A stretch of DNA of 64,000 nt, taken from Halictus rubicundus. Taxonomy: Eukaryota; Arthropoda; Insecta; Hymenoptera; Halictidae. The stretch covers positions 310,001 through 374,000 of the forward strand of contig NW_027488694.1 of the NCBI RefSeq assembly GCF_050948215.1. Reading direction: 5' to 3'. A program made the position numbers and the translations under genes. Positions 1-12,036 of the stretch are shown here, one piece after another. Every line of letters starts with the position of its first letter. Position 1 is the first letter of the stretch. The notes under the pieces were generated by a model that saw only the letters and a list, made by a program, of their open reading frames with translations, did not search any database and had not been told where the DNA came from.

Positions 1-223
1 TATCCTATACTATCCTCTATCCTATCCTATCCTCTATCCGATCCTCAATCCTATCCTATCCTCTATTATGTCCTATCCTCTATCCTATCCTATCCTCTAT
101 CCTATCCTATCCTCTATCCTATCCTATCCTCTATCCTATCCTATCCTCTATCCTATCCTATCCTCTATCCTATCCTCTATCCTATCCTATCCTCTATCCG
201 ATCCTCTATCCTATCCTATCCTC

Positions 224-295
224 CATCCTATCCTCTATCCTATCCTCCATCCTATCCTCTATCCTATCCTCCATCCTATCCTCTATCCTATCCTC
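224..295. repeat. 24-bp minisatellite (CATCC-H-TATCC-H), 3 copies
   Basis: CATCC and TATCC pentamers alternate, each followed by a heptamer, giving a 24-bp period with CATCC starting at 224, 248 and 272. The same locus type has 2, 3 and 4 copies at 2,543, 4,497 and 12,469. Confidence 0.85.
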
Positions 296-1110
296 AATCC
301 TCTCCTATACTCTATTCTATCCTTTCCTCTATCCTATCCTCTATCCTATCCTCTATCCTGTCCTATATTCTATCCTATCCTTTCCTCTATCCTATCCTAT
401 CCTCGATCCTATCGTATCCTCTATCCTATCCTATTCTCTATCCTATCCTATCCTCTATCCAATACTCTATCGTATCCTCTATCCTATCCTATTCTCTATC
501 CTATCCTATTCTCAATCCTATCCTATCATCTGTCGTATCCCCTATCCTATCCTATCCTCTAACCTTTCCTGTATCCTATCCTTTCCTCTATCCTATCATC
601 TATTCTATCCTATTCTCTATCCTATCCATTCCTCGAACCTATCCTATCCACTATCCTATCCAATCACCTATTCTATCCTCTATCCTATCCTATCCTCTAT
701 AATATCGTATACTCTATCATATCCTATCCTCTATCCTATAATATCATCCATCCGTTCCTATTCTCTATCCTATCCTATTCTCTATCCTATCCTCTATCCT
801 ATCCTCTATCCTATCCTATCATCTATCCTGTCCTATCCTCTATCCAATCCTATACTCAATCCTATCCCTTCCTGTATCCTATCCTATCCTCTATCCTCTA
901 TCCTATCCAATCCTCTATCCTATCCTATCCTCAATCCTATCCTATCCTCAATCCGATCCTATCCTCTATCCTATCCAATCCTCTATCCTATCCTCTATTC
1001 TATCCTCTCTCCTATCTTCTATCCTATCCTCTATCCTATCCTATCCTCTATCCTATCCTCTATCCTATCCTCTATCCTATCCTCTATCCTATCCTCTATC
1101 CTATCCTCTA

Positions 1111-1709
1111 TCCTAGCCTCTATCCTATCCTATTCTCTATCCTATCCTATCCTCTATCCTATCCTATCCTCTATCCTATCCTATCCTCTATCCTATCCTC
1201 TATCCTATCCCCTATCCTATCCTCTATCCTAGCCTCTATCCTATCCTATTCTCTATCCTATCCTATCCTCTATCCTATGCTATCCTCTATCCTATCCTAT
1301 CCTCTATCCTATCCTATCCTCTATCCTATCCTATCCTCTATCCTACCCCATCCTCTATCCTATCCTATCCTCTATCCTCTATCCTCTATCCTATCCTATC
1401 CTTTATCCTAACCTATCCTCTATCCTATACTATCCTCTACCTTATCCTATCCTCTATCCTATCCAATTACCTATCCTATCCTCTATCCTATCCTTTCCTC
1501 TATCCTATCCTATCCTCTATCCTATCCTATCCTCTATCCTATCCTATCCTCTGTCCTATCCTATCCTATCCTCTATCCTATCCTATCCTCTATCCTATCC
1601 AATCCTCTATCCTATCCTCTATCCTATTATCCATCCTATCCTATCCACTTTACTATCCTTTCCTCTATCCTATCCTGTCCTCCATCCTGCCATATAGCCC
1701 ATAATATCG
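1111..1709. repeat. Left-domain terminal block, copy 1 (CTAGCCTC ... CATATAGCCCATAATATCG)
   Basis: The block starts at a TCCTAGCCTC variant. It then carries TATGCTATCC, TACCCCATCC, a run of H heptamers, TTTATCCTAACC, TATACTATCCTCTACC, TCCAATTACC, TCCACTTTAC and CTGTCCTCCATCCTGC, and ends in CATATAGCCCATAATATCG. It is the most information-rich block of the left domain and the best marker for tracing rearrangements. Confidence 0.85.
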
Positions 1710-2336
1710 TATCCTCTATCCTATCCTATCCTCTATCCTATCCTATCCTTTATCCTATCCTATCCTATCCTTTATCCTATCGTATCCTCTATTCTATCCT
1801 ATCCTCTATCCTATCCTATCCTCTATCCTATCCTCTATCCTATCCTCTATCCTATCCTCTATCCTATCCTCTATCCTATCCTATCCTCTATCCTATCCAA
1901 TCCTCTATCCGCTCCTCTTTCCTATCCTATCCTCTATTATATCCTATCCTCTATCCTATCCTATCCTCTATCCTATCCTATCCTCTATCCGATCCTCTAT
2001 CCTATCCAATCCTCTATCCTATCATCTATCCCTTCCTATCCTCAATCCTATCCTATCCTCTATCCGATCCTCTATCCTATCCTATCCTCTATCCGATCCT
2101 CAATCCTATCCTATCCTCTATTATATCCTATCCTCTATCCTATCCTATCCTCTATCCTATCCTATCCTCTATCCGATCCTCTATCCTATCCAATCCTCTA
2201 TCCTATCATCTATCCTTTCCTATCCTCAATCCTATCCTATCCTCTATCCGATCCTCTATCCTATCCTATCCTCTATCCGATCCTCAATCCTATCCTATCG
2301 TCTATTATGTCCTATCCTCCATCCTATCCTATCCTC
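1710..2336. repeat. Left-domain spacer module, copy 1
   Basis: Satellite following the terminal block, marked by TTTATCC, a 12-bp ladder, CCGCTCCTCTTTCC, TATTATATCC and CATCTATCCCTTCC. Related stretches follow each further terminal block at 5,023-5,389, 10,274-10,719 and 11,653-12,036, so block and spacer travel together. Confidence 0.65.
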
Positions 2337-2542
2337 TATCCTATCCTATCCTCTATCCTATCCTATCCTCTATCCGATCCTCAATCCTATCCTATCCTCT
2401 ATTATGTCCTATCCTCTATCCTATCCTATCCTCTATCCTATCCTATCCTCTATCCTATCCTATCCTCTATCCTATCCTATCCTCTATCCTATCCTCTATC
2501 CTATCCTATCCTCTATCCGATCCTCTATCCTATCCTATCCTC

Positions 2543-2590
2543 CATCCTATCCTCTATCCTATCCTCCATCCTATCCTCTATCCTATCCTC
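2543..2590. repeat. 24-bp minisatellite, 2 copies
   Basis: CATCC at 2,543 and 2,567, followed by TATCC where the other loci continue with CATCC. This is a shorter or partly converted allele of the repeat at 224. Confidence 0.8.
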
Positions 2591-3616
2591 TATCCTATCC
2601 TCTATCCTATCCTCAATCCTCTCCTATACTCTATTCTATCCTTTCCTCTATCCTATCCTCTATCCTATCCTCTATCCTGTCCTATATTCTATCCTATCCT
2701 TTCCTCTATCCTATCCTATCCTCGATCCTATCGTATCCTCTATCCTATCCTATCCTCTATCCTATCCTATCCTCTATCCTATCCTATCCTATATCCTATC
2801 CTCTATCCTATCCTATCCTATATCCTATCCTCTATCCTATCCTATCCTCGATCCTATCCTATCCTCTATCCTATCCTTTCCTCAATCCTATTATATCCTC
2901 TATCCTATCCTATCCTCTATCCTATACTATCCTCTACCTTATCCAATCCTCTATCCTATCCTATTCTCTATCCTATCCTATCCTCTATCCAATACTCTAT
3001 CGTATCCTCTATCCTATCCTATTCTCTATCCTATCCTATTCTCAATCCTATCCTATCATCTGTCGTATCCCCTATCCTATCCTATCCTCTAACCTTTCCT
3101 GTATCCTATCCTTTCCTCTATCCTATCATCTATTCTATCCTATTCTCTATCCTATCCATTCCTCGAACCTATCCTATCCACTATCCTATCCAATCACCTA
3201 TTCTATCCTCTATCCTATCCTATCCTCTATAATATCGTATACTCTATCATATCCTATCCTCTATCCTATAATATCATCCATCCGTTCCTATTCTCTATCC
3301 TATCCTATTCTCTATCCTATCCTCTATCCTATCCTCTATCCTATCCTATCATCTATCCTGTCCTATCCTCTATCCAATCCTATACTCAATCCTATCCCTT
3401 CCTGTATCCTATCCTATCCTCTATCCTCTATCCTATCCAATCCTCTATCCTATCCTATCCTCAATCCTATCCTATCCTCAATCCGGTCCTATCCTCTATC
3501 CTATCCAATCCTCTATCCTATCCTCTATTCTATCCTCTCTCCTATCTTCTATCCTATCCTCTATCCTATCCTATCCTCTATCCTATCCTCTATCCTATCC
3601 TCTATCCTATCCTCTA

Positions 3617-4266
3617 TCCTAGCCTCTATCCTATCCTATTCTCTATCCTATCCTATCCTCTATCCTATCCTATCCTCTATCCTATCCTATCCTCTATCCT
3701 ATCCTATCCTCTATCCTATCCTCTATCCTATCCTCTATCCTATCCTCTATCCTAGCCTCTATCCTATCCTATTCTCTATCCTATCCTATCCTCTATCCTA
3801 TGCTATCCTCTATCCTATCCTATCCTCTATCCTATCCTATCCTCTATCCTATCCTATCCTCTATCCTACCCCATCCTCTATCCTATCCTATCCTCTATCC
3901 TCTATCCTCTATCCTATCCTATCCTTTATCCTAACCTATCCTCTATCCTATACTATCCTCTACCTTATCCTATCCTCTATCCTATCCAATTACCTATCCT
4001 ATCCTCTATCCTATCCTTTCCTCTATCCTATCCTATCCTCTATCCAATCCTATCCTCTATCCTATCCTATCCTCTATCCTATCCTATCCTCTATCCTATC
4101 CTATCCTCTATCCTATCCTATCCTATCCTCTATCCTATCCTATCCTCTATCCTATCCAATCCTCTATCCTATCCTCTATCCTATTATCCATCCTATCCTA
4201 TCCACTTTACTATCCTTTCCTCTATCCTATCCTGTCCTCCATCCTGCCATATAGCCCATAATATCG
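3617..4266. repeat. Left-domain terminal block, copy 2
   Basis: Same variant order as 1,111-1,709, ending with CATATAGCCCATAATATCG. The 3,865-4,025 portion reappears almost unchanged at 14,598-14,765 inside the right domain. Confidence 0.85.
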
Positions 4267-4496
4267 TATCCTCTATCCTATCCTATCCTCTATCCTATCC
4301 TATCCTCTATCCTATCCTATCCTCTATCCGATCCTCAATCCTATCCTATCCTCTATTATGTCCTATCCTCTATCCTATCCTATCCTCTATCCTATCCTAT
4401 CCTCTATCCTATCCTATCCTCTATCCTATCCTATCCTCTATCCTATCCTCTATCCTATCCTATCCTCTATCGGATCCTCTATCCTATCCTATCCTC

Positions 4497-4568
4497 CATC
4501 CTATCCTCTATCCTATCCTCCATCCTATCCTCTATCCTATCCTCCATCCTATCCTCTATCCTATCCTC
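4497..4568. repeat. 24-bp minisatellite, 3 copies
   Basis: CATCC at 4,497, 4,521 and 4,545, in the same context as the array at 224 (followed by CTCAAT and CTCCTATACTC). Confidence 0.85.
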
Positions 4569-4723
4569 AATACTCTCCTATACTCTATTCTATCCTTTCC
4601 TCTATCCTATCCTCTATCCTGTCCTATATTCTATCCTATCCTTTCCTCTATCCTATCCTATCCTCGATCCTATCGTATCCTCTATCCTATCCTATCCTCT
4701 ATCCTATCCTATCCTCTATCCTA

Positions 4724-5022
4724 TCCTAGCCTCTATCCTATCCTATTCTCTATCCTATCCTATCCTCTATCCTATGCTATCCTCTATCCTATTCTATCCT
4801 CTATCCTATCCTTTCCTCTATCCGATCCTATCCTGTATCCTATCCTATCCTCTATCCTATCCTATCCTCTATCCTATCCTATCCTCTATCCTATCCTATC
4901 CTCTATCCTATCCAATCCTCTATCCTATCCTCTATCCTATTATCCATCCTATCCTATCCACTTTCCTATCCTTTCCTCTATCCTATCCTGTCCTCCATCC
5001 TGCCATATAGCCCATAATATCG
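4724..5022. repeat. Left-domain terminal block, copy 3 (internally deleted)
   Basis: Has TCCTAGCCTC and TATGCTATCC at the start and TCCACTTTCC plus CATATAGCCCATAATATCG at the end. It lacks the TACCCC, TTTATCCTAACC and TCCAATTACC interior. About 300 bp against about 600-650 bp for copies 1 and 2. Confidence 0.8.
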
Positions 5023-5389
5023 TATCCTCTATCCTATCCTATCCTCTATCCTATCCTATCCTTTATCCTATCGTATATTCTATTCTATCCTATCCTCTAT
5101 CCTATCCTATCCTCTATCCTATCCTATCCTCTATCGTATCCTATCCTCTATCCAATCCTCTATCCTATCCTCTATCCTATCCTCTATCCTATCCTATCCT
5201 CTATCCTATCCTATCCTCTATCCTATCCTATCCTCTATCCGATCCTCTATCCTATCCAATCCTCTATTCTGTCATCTATCCCTTCCTATCCTCAATCCTA
5301 TCCTATACTGTATTATATCCTATCCTCTATCCGATCCTCTATCCTATCCTATCCTCTATCCGATCCTCAATCCTATCCTATCCTCTATT
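5023..5389. repeat. Left-domain spacer module, copy 2
   Basis: TTTATCC, TATCGTATATTC, CATCTATCCCTTCC and TACTGTATTATATCC variants as in 1,710-2,336, shortened. It leads into CTATTATGTCC at 5,389. Confidence 0.6.
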
Positions 5390-7000
5390 ATGTCCTATCC
5401 TCTATCCTATCCTATCCTCTATCCGATCCTCAATCCTATCCTATCCTCTATTATGTCCTATCCTCTATCCTATCCTATCCTCTATCCTATCCTATCCTCT
5501 ATCCTATCCTCTATCCTATCCTATCCTCTATCCTATCCTATCCTCTATCCTATCCTATCCTCTATCCTATCCTATCCTCCATCCTATTCTATCCTCTATC
5601 CTATCCTCTATCCTATCCGCTATCCTATCCTCTATCCGATCCTCTATCCTATCCTATCCTCTATCCTATCCTATCCTCTATCCTATCCTATCCTCTATCC
5701 TATCCTATCCTCCATCCTATTCTATCCTCTATCCTATCCTCTATCCTATCCGCTATCCTATCCTCTATCCTATCGTCTATCCTATCCTCTATCCTATCCT
5801 ATCCTCTGTCCGATCCTCTATCCTATCCTATCCTCTATTATGTCCTATCCTCTATCCTATCCTATCCTCTATCCTATCCTATCCTCTATCCGATCCTCTA
5901 TCCTATCCTATCCTCTATCCTATCCTATCCTTTATCCTATCTTATCCTCTATCCTATCATGTCCTCTATCCTATCCTATCCTCTATCCTATCCTATCCTC
6001 TATCCTATCCTGTCCTATCCTGGATCCTATCCTGGATCCTATCCTATCCTCTATCCTATCCTCTATCCTATCCGCTATCCTATCCTCTATCCTATCGTCT
6101 ATCCTATCCTCTATCCTATCCTATCCTCTGTCCGATCCTCTATCCTATCCTATCCTCTATTATGTCCTATCCTCTATCCTATCCTATCCTCTATCCTATC
6201 CTATCCTCTATCCTATCCTATCCTCTATCCGATCCTCTATCCTATCCTATCCTCTATCCTATCCTATCCTTTATCCTATCTTATCCTCTATCCTATCATG
6301 TCCTCTATCCTATCCTATCCTCTATCCTATCCTATCCTCTATCCTATCCTGTCCTATCCTGGATCCTATCCTGGATCCTATCCTATCCTCTATCCTATCC
6401 TATCTTCTATCCTATCCTATCCTCTATCCTATCCTCTATCATATGCAATCCTCTATCGCATCCTCTATCCTATCGTATCCTCTATCCTATCCTATCCTCC
6501 ATCCTATCCTTTCCTCAATCCTATTATATCCTCTATCATATCCTATCCTCTATCCTATCCTATCCTCTATCCTATCCTATCCTCTATATTATCCTATCCT
6601 CTATTCTATCCTATCCTCTATCCTATCCTCTATCCTATCCTCTATCCTATCCTCTATCCTATCCTCTATCCTATCCTATCCTCTATCCGATCCTCTATCC
6701 TATCCTATCCTCTATCCTATCCTCTATCCTACCCTCTATCCAATCCTCTATCCTCTCCTATACTCTATTCTATCCTTTCATCTATCCTATCCTCTATCCT
6801 ATCCTCTATCCTATCCTATCCTCTATCCGATCCTCTATCCTATCCTATCCTCTATCCTATCCTCTATCCTATCCTCTATCCTATCCTATCCTCTATCCTA
6901 TCCTCTATCCTATCCTCTATCCTATCCTCTATCCTCTCCTATACTCTATTCTATCCTTTCATCTATCCTATCCTCTATCCTATACTCTATCCTATCCTTT
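5390..7000. repeat. Mixed 12/17-bp satellite with local duplications
   Basis: PPH runs interrupted by 12-bp ladders (about 6,605-6,680 and 6,780-6,930), CCGCTATCC and TATCGTCTATCC variants, and a roughly 330-bp tandem duplication listed separately. Nothing other than satellite is visible. Confidence 0.75.
5771..6409. repeat. About 322/339-bp tandem duplication carrying GGATCC palindromes
   Basis: TATCGTCTATCC at 5,771 recurs at 6,093 and ATTATGTCC near 5,840 recurs at 6,162 (offset 322). CATGTCC at 5,958 and CTGGATCC at 6,020 recur at offset 339, one extra 17-mer. The palindrome GGATCC occurs at 6,022, 6,034, 6,361 and 6,373; I noticed it elsewhere only near 4,472. Confidence 0.8.
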
Positions 7001-7679
7001 CCTCTATCCTATCCTATCATCCATCCCGTCCTGTCCTCAATCCTATCCTATACTGTATTATATACTATTCTCTGTCCTATCCTATCCTCTATCCTATCCA
7101 ATCCCCTATCCTATCCTCTATAACATCGAATCCTCCATCATATCCTATCCTCTTTCCTATAATATCATCTATGCTATCCTATCCTCTTTCCTATAATATC
7201 ATCTATGCTATCCTATCCTCTATCCTATTCTATCCTCTATCCTATCCTATCCTTTATCCTATCCTATCATCTATTCTATCCTATCTTCTATCCTATCCTA
7301 TCCTCTATCCTATCCTATCCTCTATCCTATCCTATTCTCTATCCAATAATATCCTCTATCCTATCCCATTCTCTATCCTATCCTATCCTCTATCGTCTCC
7401 TATCCTCTATCCTATCCTATCCTTTATCCTATCCTATCCTCTGTCCTATCCTATCGTCTATCCTATAATATCCCCTATCCTATGCAATCCTCTATCGTAT
7501 CATATCCTCTATCGTATCCTATCCTGTATCCTATCCAATCCCCTATCCTGTTCTCTATCCTATACTATCCATAACTTATCCTATCCTCTATCCTATCCTA
7601 TCCTATATCATATCCTATCCTCTTTCCTATAATATCATCTATCCTATCCTATTCTATATCCTATTCTATCCTCTAACTT
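7001..7679. repeat. Most degenerate satellite stretch
   Basis: Units are heavily substituted (CCCGTCCTGTCC, TAACATCGAATCC, TATAATATCATC, TATGCAATCC, CCATAACTTATCC). The pentamer/heptamer rhythm persists. A perfect two-unit (34-bp) tandem duplication containing TTTCCTATAATATCATC lies at about 7,141-7,208. No protein or RNA gene is recognisable. Confidence 0.7.
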
Positions 7680-7976
7680 ATGCTATCCTCTATCCTATCC
7701 AATCCCCTATCCTATCCTCTATCCTCTATCCTATCCTGTATCCTATCCTCTATCCTCTATCCTATCCTGTATCCTATCCTCTATCCTCTATCCTATCCTC
7801 TATCCTATCCTCTATCCTATCCTCTATCCTATCCTCTATCCTATCCTCTATCCTATCCTATCCTCTATCCGATCCTCTATCCTGTCCTATCCTCTATCCT
7901 ATCCTCTATCCTATCCTCTATCCTATCCTCTAACCTATCCTCTATCCTGTTCTATATTCTATCCTATCCTTTCCTC
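7680..7976. repeat. 12-bp and 7-bp unit ladder
   Basis: Runs of PH (12 bp) with repeated H heptamers (TATCCTCTATCCTC) and TATCCTGTATCC, then a PH ladder to about 7,950. It forms the left edge of the homogenised 17-bp patch. Confidence 0.7.
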
Positions 7977-8460
7977 TATCCTATCCTATCCTCTATCCTA
8001 TCCTATCCTCTATCCTATCCTATCCTCTATCCTATCCTATCCTCTATCCTATCCTATCCTCTATCCTATCCTATCCTCTATCCTATCCTATCCTCTATCC
8101 TATCCTATCCTCTATCCTATCCTATCCTCTATCCTATCCTATCCTCTATCCTATCCTATCCTCTATCCTATCCTATCCTCTATCCTATCCTATCCTCTAT
8201 CCTATCCTATCCTCTATCCTACCCTATCCTCTATCCTATCCTATCCTCTATCCTATCCTATCCTCTATCCTATCCTATCCTCTATCCTATCCTATCCTCT
8301 ATCCTATCCTATCCTCTATCCTATCCTATCCTCTATCCTATCCTATCCTCTATCCTATCCTATCCTCTATCCTATCCTATCCTCTATCCTATCCTATCCT
8401 CTATCCTATCCTATCCTCTATCCTATCCTATCCTCTATCCTATCCTATCCTCTATCCTAT
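7977..8460. repeat. Homogenised perfect 17-bp patch
   Basis: About 28 consecutive 17-mers identical to the consensus. The only departure I see is a T to C change at about 8,222 (TACCCTATCC). Surrounding left-domain DNA is much more diverged, so this patch looks recently amplified. It ends at TCCAATTACC (8,461). Confidence 0.9.
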
Positions 8461-9240
8461 CCAATTACCTATCCTATCCTCTATCCTATCCTTTCCTCTA
8501 TCCTATCCTATCCTCTATCCTATCCTCTATCCTATCCTCTATCCTATCCACTATCCTATCCTATCCTCAAAGCTATACTATCCTCTATCCGATCCTCTAT
8601 CCTATCCTATCCTCTATCCTTTCCTATCCTCTATCCTATCCTATCCTCCATCCTATTCTATCCTCTATCCTATCCGCTATCCTATCCGCTATCCTATCCT
8701 CTATCCTATCGTCTATCCAATCCTCTATCCTATCCTATCCTCTATCCGATCCTATCCTCTATCCTATCCAATTACCTATCCTATCCTCTATTTTATCCTA
8801 TGCTCTATCCTATCCTATCCTCTATCCTATCCCATTCTCTATCCTATCCTATCCTCTATCGTCTCCCATCCTCTATCCTATCCTATCCTCTATCCTATCC
8901 TATCCTCTAACCTATCCTATCCTCTATCCTATCCTCTATCCTATCCTATCCTCTATTCTATCCTCTATCCAATCCTATCCTCTATCCTATCCTATCCTCT
9001 ATCCTATCCTATTCTCTATCCTATCCTATCCTCTATCCAATACTCTATCGTATCCTCTATCCTATCCTATCCTCTATCCTATCATCTATCCTATCCTATT
9101 CTCTATCCTATCCATTCCTCGAACCTATCCTATCCACTATCCTATCCAATCCTCTATCCTATCCTCTATTCTATCCTCTCTCCTATCTTCTATCCTATCC
9201 TCTATCCTATCCTCTATCCTATCCTCTATCCTATCCTCTA
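8461..9240. repeat. Mixed satellite; first part duplicated at 12.8 kb
   Basis: 8,461-8,720 (TCCAATTACC, TCCACTATCC, CTCAAAGCTATAC, CTCCATCCTATTC, CCGCTATCC) matches 12,777-13,036 at offset 4,316. The rest carries CCAATACTC, TATCGTCTCC and TCGAACC variants related to 430-650. A PH ladder lies at 9,190-9,240. Confidence 0.7.
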
Positions 9241-9761
9241 TCCTAGCCTCTATCCTATCCTATTCTCTATCCTATCCTATCCTCTATCCTATGCTATCCT
9301 CTATCCTATCCTATCCTCTATCCTATCCTATCCTCTATCCTATCCTATTCTCTATCCTACCCCATCCTCTATCCTATCCTATCCTCTATCCTCTATCCTA
9401 TCCTATCCTTTATCCTAACCTATCCTGTATCCTATACTATCCTCTACCTTATCCTATCCTCTATCCTATCCAATTACCTATCCTATCCTCTATCCTATCC
9501 TTTCCTCTATCCTATCCTATCCTCTATCCTATCCTATCCTCTATCCTATCCTATCCTCTATCCTATCCTATCCTCTATCCTATCCTATCCTCTATCCTAT
9601 CCAATCCTCTATCCTATCCTCTATCCTATCCTATCCTCTATCCGATCCTCTATCCTATCCTATCCTCTATCCCACCCTATCCTCTATCCGATACTATCCT
9701 CTATCCTATCCAATCCTCTATCCTATCCAATCCTCTATCCTATCCTCTATCCTATCCTCTA
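9241..9761. repeat. Left-domain terminal block, copy 4 (tandem, lacks the end marker)
   Basis: Starts at TCCTAGCCTC (9,241) and carries TACCCCATCC (9,359), TTTATCCTAACC and TCCAATTACC. It switches to other variants before reaching the CATATAGCCC end. It is repeated at offset 521 by the next block. Confidence 0.8.
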
Positions 9762-10273
9762 TCCTAGCCTCTATCCTATCCTATTCTCTATCCTATCCTA
9801 TCCTCTATCCTATGCTATCCTCTATCCTATCCTATCCTCTATCCTATCCTATCCTCTATCCTATCCTATCCTCTATCCTACCCCATCCTCTATCCTATCC
9901 TATCCTCTATCCTCTATCCTCTATCCTATCCTATCCTTTATCCTAACCTATCCTCTATCCTATACTATCCTCTACCTTATCCTATCCTCTATCCTATCCA
10001 ATTACCTATCCTATCCTCTATCCTATCCTTTCCTCTATCCTATCCTATCCTCTATCCTATCCTATCCTCTATCCTATCCTATCCTCTATCCTATCCTATC
10101 CTCTATCCTATCCTATCCTCTATCCTATCCTATCCTCTATCCTATCCTATCCTCTATCCTATCCAATCCTCTATCCTATCCTCTATCCTATTATCCATCC
10201 TATCCTATCCACTTTCCTATCCTTTCCTCTATCCTATCCTGTCCTCCATCCTGCCATATAGCCCATAATATCG
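9762..10273. repeat. Left-domain terminal block, copy 5 (tandem)
   Basis: TCCTAGCCTC at 9,762 and TACCCC at 9,880 lie exactly 521 bp after their partners in copy 4. The block ends with CATATAGCCCATAATATCG at 10,255-10,273. Together the two form a 521-bp tandem duplication. Confidence 0.85.
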
Positions 10274-10719
10274 TATCCTCTATCCTATCCTATCCTCTAT
10301 CCTATCCTATCCTTTATCCTATCGTATCCTCTTTCTATCCTATCCTCTATCCTATCCTATCCTCTATCCTATCCTATCCTCTATCGTATCCTATCCTCTA
10401 TCCTATCCTCTATCCTATCCTCTATCATATCCTCTATCCTATCCCATCCTCTATCCTATCCAATCCTCTATCCGTTCCTCTTTCCTATCCTATCCTCTAT
10501 CCTATCCTATCCTCTATCCTATCCTATCCTCTATCCTATCCTATCCTCTATCCTATCCTATCCTCTATCCGATCCTCTATCCTATCCAATCCTCTATCCT
10601 ATCATCTATCCCTTCCTATCGTCAATCCTATCCTATACTGTATTATATCCTATCCTCTATCCGATCCTCTATCCTATCCTATCCTCTATCCGATCCTCAA
10701 TCCTATCCTATCCTCTATT
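10274..10719. repeat. Left-domain spacer module, copy 3
   Basis: TTTATCC, CCGTTCCTCTTTCC, CATCTATCCCTTCC and TACTGTATTATATCC variants as in copies 1 and 2. A one-base loss (CCTCTTTCTATCC, about 10,330) is one of the few single-base indels in the window. Confidence 0.65.
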
Positions 10720-11324
10720 ATGTCCTATCCTCTATCCTATCCTATCCTCTATCCTATCCTATCCTCTATCCGATCCTCAATCCTAGCCTATCCTCTATTA
10801 TGTCCTATCCTCTATCCTATCCTATCCTCTATCTTATCCTATCCTCTATCCGATCCTCTATCCTATCCTGTCCTCTATCCTATCCTATCCTCTATCCTAT
10901 CCTATCCTCTATCCTATCCTATCCTATCCTCTATCCTATCCTATCCTCTAATCCTATCCTATCCTCTATCCTATCCTATCATCTATCCTATCCTCTATCC
11001 TATCCTATCCTCTATCCTATCCTATCCTCAATCCTATCCTATCCTCTATCCTATCCTATTCCCTATCCTATCCTATTCTCTATCCCATCCAATTACCTAT
11101 CCTGTCCTCTATCCTATCCTTTCCTCTATCCTATCCTATCCTCTATCCTATCCTATCCTCTATCCTATCCTTTATCCTATCCACTATCCTATCCTATCCT
11201 CAATGCTATCCTATCCTCTATCCGATCCTCTATCCTATCCTATCCTCTATCCCACCCTATCCTCTATCCGATCCTATCCTCTATCCTATCCAAACCTCTA
11301 TCCTATCCTCTATCCTATCCTCTA
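10720..11324. repeat. Mixed 17-bp satellite
   Basis: Two ATTATGTCC variants (10,717 and 10,798) follow CTCAATCC, then PPH runs with a single-base indel (CTCTAATCCTATCC, about 10,950), TCCAATTACC and CTCAATGC. No other feature seen. Confidence 0.65.
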
Positions 11325-11652
11325 TCCTAGCCTCTATCCTATCCTATTCTCTATACTATCCTATCCTCTATCCTATACTATCCTCTACCTTATCCTATCC
11401 TCTATCCTATCCAATTACCTATCCTATCCTCTATCCTATCCTTTCCTCTATCGTATCCTATCCTCTATCCTATCCTATCCTCTATCCTATCCTATCCTCT
11501 ATCCTATCCTATCCTCTATCCTATCCTATCCTCTATCCTATCCAATCCTCTATCCTATCCTCTATCCTATTATCCATCCTATCCTATCCACTTTCCTATC
11601 CTTTCCTCTATCCTATCCTGTCCTCCATCCTGCCATATAGCCCATAATATCG
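11325..11652. repeat. Left-domain terminal block, copy 6 (internally deleted)
   Basis: TCCTAGCCTC at 11,325, then TATACTATCCTCTACC, TCCAATTACC, TCCACTTTCC and CATATAGCCCATAATATCG at 11,634-11,652. The TACCCC and TTTATCCTAACC interior is missing. Confidence 0.8.
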
Positions 11653-12036
11653 TATCCTCTATCCTATCCTATCCTCTATCCTACCCTATCCTTTATCCTA
11701 TCGTATCCTCTATTCTATCCTATCCTCTATCCTATCCTATCCTCTATCCTATCCTATCCTCTATCGTATCCTATCCTCTATCCTATCCTCTATCCTATCC
11801 TCTATCCTATCCTCTATCCTATCCTATCCTCTATCCTATCCAATCCTCTATCCGCTCCTCTTTCATATCCTATCCTCTATTATATCCTATCCTCTATCCT
11901 ATCCAATCCTCTATCCGCTCCTCTTTCCTATCCTATCCTCTATTATATCCTATCCTCTATCCTATCCTATCCTCTATCCGATCCTCTATCCTATCCAATC
12001 CTCTATCCGATCCTCAATCCTATCCTATCCTCTATT
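11653..12036. repeat. Left-domain spacer module, copy 4
   Basis: TTTATCC and TATTCTATCC, then CCGCTCCTCTTTC repeated at 63-bp spacing (11,853 and 11,916) with TATTATATCC. It resembles 1,710-2,336. Confidence 0.65.

Larger units (their letters stand above)
1..1709. repeat. Left-domain long module, copy 1
   Basis: Contains in order CTCAATCC, CTATTATGTCC (67), the CATCC minisatellite (224-295), a diverged stretch (about 420-900), a 12-bp ladder, and the terminal block ending CATATAGCCCATAATATCG. It matches 2,337-4,266 at an offset that drifts from 2,319-2,336 to 2,530, then 2,506, then about 2,557. Each drift is an indel; the 2,530 to 2,506 step is the loss of two 12-bp units. The copy may begin left of the window. 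Confidence 0.8.
2337..4266. repeat. Left-domain long module, copy 2
   Basis: Direct repeat of 1-1,709. It carries about 211 bp of extra units near 2,760-2,945, two fewer 12-bp units near 3,600, and point variants such as CCGGTCC at 3,483 where copy 1 has CCGATCC. Shared rare variants in the 430-900 stretch (TCGAACC, TAATATCATCC, CCATTCC) make independent origin implausible. Confidence 0.85.
4286..5022. repeat. Left-domain long module, shortened copy 3
   Basis: Begins like position 1 (CTCAATCC, CTATTATGTCC at 4,357, CATCC minisatellite). It skips the diverged 430-1,100 stretch and joins directly to the terminal block at 4,724, which is itself internally deleted and ends with the CATATAGCCC marker at 5,004-5,022. 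This suggests an internal deletion of roughly 1 kb by recombination between units. Confidence 0.75.

Noticed and set aside
1684..1709. Insertion scar or target-site duplication of a mobile element at CATATAGCCCATAATATCG
   Set aside because: The segment is only a few unit lengths long, can be read as substituted TATCC words, and has no terminal repeats, poly-A tail or target duplication.
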